DNA of 5,961 nucleotides from a bacterium UBA1790 (GTDB taxonomy: Bacteria; Bacteroidota; Bacteroidia; Bacteroidales; Muribaculaceae): assembly GCA_002314465.1 (NCBI GenBank), contig DCGA01000081.1, positions 222 to 6,182 on the forward strand, written 5' to 3'. A program made the translations under genes and the position numbers. Positions 5,701 through 5,961 of the stretch are shown here, piece by piece. Below the pieces are notes generated by a model. The model did no database searches, was not told the DNA's origin, and saw only the letters and a program-made list of their open reading frames with translations. Each line of letters starts with the position of its first letter. Within the stretch, counting starts at the first letter, position 1.

Positions 5701-5961
5701 GTGCTCATCGAGAGCGACGGCGGAAACACCTTTGCCGACTACACCCCCAAGTGGATTTTCCCCGCACAGGGTATCGGTGAGTTGAACAGCAGCACCTGGG
5801 ATGCTCCGTGTATCGCTGTCGACGGTGCCAATGCGCGCGAGAAAGACCTCTACATCTATGTACCCGGCAACGGTCTTGCGGCCTATACTCTGCGCGACAC
5901 CACACCTCTTGTGGGCGATGTGAACGGTGACGGTGCAGTCGATGTGTCGGATGTCAATGCC
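2701..5961 (+). CDS. Secreted multidomain GHL10-family glycoside hydrolase-like protein with dockerin-like C-terminus (3' end outside window)
   Basis: The frame is open for 1087 codons from the ATG at 2701 to the window edge. Residues 1-20 are a signal peptide ending in MAQ, with no lipobox cysteine, so the protein is secreted rather than a lipoprotein. Residues 24-400 are a GHL10 (PF02638, formerly DUF187; YngK/DigH-like) barrel. Its landmarks are REMRTVWIATVSNIDWP (25-41), CHAWVNPYRF (123-132), YDIDGIIFDDYFYP (185-198, acidic pair D193/D194) and ISPQLYW (304-310). An FN3-like module (417-508) follows, then two related beta-sandwich repeats (517-606 and 616-706) that share SP..G, the ADF motif and YYWRV/FYWRV. 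Residues 730-1065 show a period of about 53 residues suggesting a beta-propeller. The last 17 residues (VGDVNGDGAVDVSDVNA) are a dockerin-like calcium loop. E. coli DigH of this family cuts peptidoglycan strands lacking stem peptides; the substrate here is unknown. The gene is divergent from the sigma operon and shares its promoter region. Confidence 0.93.
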   Translation, partial: MKKLLLALVALALSLNLMAQEALKREMRTVWIATVSNIDWPQTRGTGTTVINKQKKQLTDMLDGFASTNMNGVCLQVRPMADALYKSSYEPWSSYITGTRGKDPGWDPLAFAVEECHKRGIECHAWVNPYRFSNSSGNDCNTEQDIALKESGILMTVGNRIVFNPALKASRERLLNVCREMIQNYDIDGIIFDDYFYPGGGTPEDSSAPDYTLWQQSGSGMSIGDWRRANVNQMVKEMYDMVQETKPYVKFGIGPAGASCSNSSVAARHGIDPLSKYCSASDWQYNSIYSDCVQWLEDGTIDYISPQLYWKTTHTTNPFGPMTHWWSYVADHFGRHHYASTNIYFMASTNTQDDWNEINAQILLTRQYARPGTSGVNFYSAKYINGPTCTGLGQFLAANTFTRKAIIPCLDSKPKEDLGAPVNVHLNGNTLSWDSVNRHLVKYAVYAIPTSVPVAEINSELYGGLKGDYLLNVTYSPSFTLDSQYLTGYWYAVTVVDGWGNEFAPTYVNAPAGDSEATTLVSPIGGATVEWSQTFTWTAVEDAKYHLQVAADADFSQILIDRADLTTTSSTENLINLESLKTYYWRVITRQEGHFDKASVVETFNTPAHPKAPVVTLISPAEGENMEDDFSFTFSSAGASGYTVEVSPSADFASVVFTSDKAVQSGDNVTIPLSVSLLGKGTFYWRVVSRASGCDDSVSESRSFNITNVPIGEYEPGYVMKKDVDTYNKIGNLELTNKWVRSIKDVYGNMTFDSNGLMNRGFTVKGNRVYVIGRSESASDAQVYVDQYSTDTGERIKRVALDNSVQGLYYPGNDIFLDAAGNLCVSNLVLNIYSYGVTVHQIDPETGAAIERARVTSSLPTTKRIDHCNVYGDVTSDQFYVFGAMSNGTEVMRWTIRNGEVSAANKMTVQAYSPSSATSWSIAPRVYPVSATQVYVKGASTNVTLYNFSTGAIIDSMDGNSAIQPLGRDGNGFDRFTFAGKNYMMYPQSCHRNEGIGYRYVLIESDGGNTFADYTPKWIFPAQGIGELNSSTWDAPCIAVDGANAREKDLYIYVPGNGLAAYTLRDTTPLVGDVNGDGAVDVSDVNA

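Noticed and set aside
5911..5961. Evidence for a cellulosome
   Set aside because: A dockerin-like loop alone is not enough. No cohesin or scaffoldin is present, and similar tails are seen on non-cellulosomal Bacteroidales proteins.

Overview
The window looks like chromosomal DNA of a gut-type Bacteroidales bacterium, perhaps Muribaculaceae or Prevotellaceae. This rests on three perfect Bacteroidetes-style -7 boxes (TAnnTTTG), A/T-rich leaders without clear Shine-Dalgarno sites, a short signal peptide ending in AQ, an ECF sigma factor beside small unfamiliar membrane proteins, and a large secreted GHL10 protein ending in a dockerin-like EF-hand. The genus is inference. No RNA genes, insertion sequences or CRISPR arrays were seen.

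Layout. (1) Positions 1-522, minus strand: the N-terminal part of a small secreted protein with a Pro-rich segment, a short Spy/DUF4890-like helical motif and a Gly-Met-Pro repeat tail; it runs off the left edge. Its leader (523-689) carries a well-formed promoter and a strong hairpin. (2) Positions 690-2568, minus strand: a compact three-gene operon. In transcription order it holds a 333-residue membrane protein with signal peptide and Pro/Gln/Ala-rich tail, a 178-residue ECF sigma factor, and a 100-residue protein with two membrane segments, with gaps of 30 and 7 bases. A possible terminator overlaps the last stop codon. (3) Positions 2569-2700: a divergent promoter region. It holds back-to-back housekeeping-type -7 boxes inside an imperfect inverted repeat and, closest to the minus-strand operon, a sigma-E-like element (CAACTT, 17 bases, TCTAA) that may be recognised by the operon's own sigma factor. 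(4) Positions 2701-5961, plus strand: 1087 codons of an uninterrupted secreted multidomain protein that runs off the right edge. It has a GHL10 (DUF187/YngK/DigH-like) barrel, an FN3-like module, two related beta-sandwich repeats, a region with about 53-residue periodicity suggesting a beta-propeller, and the start of a dockerin-like repeat.

Taken together, the window suggests an envelope theme. A putative autoregulated sigma factor sits between two unfamiliar membrane proteins that could sense or restrain it, next to a Spy-like secreted protein and a possible peptidoglycan- or glycan-active hydrolase. The functional link between these genes is inferred from position only.
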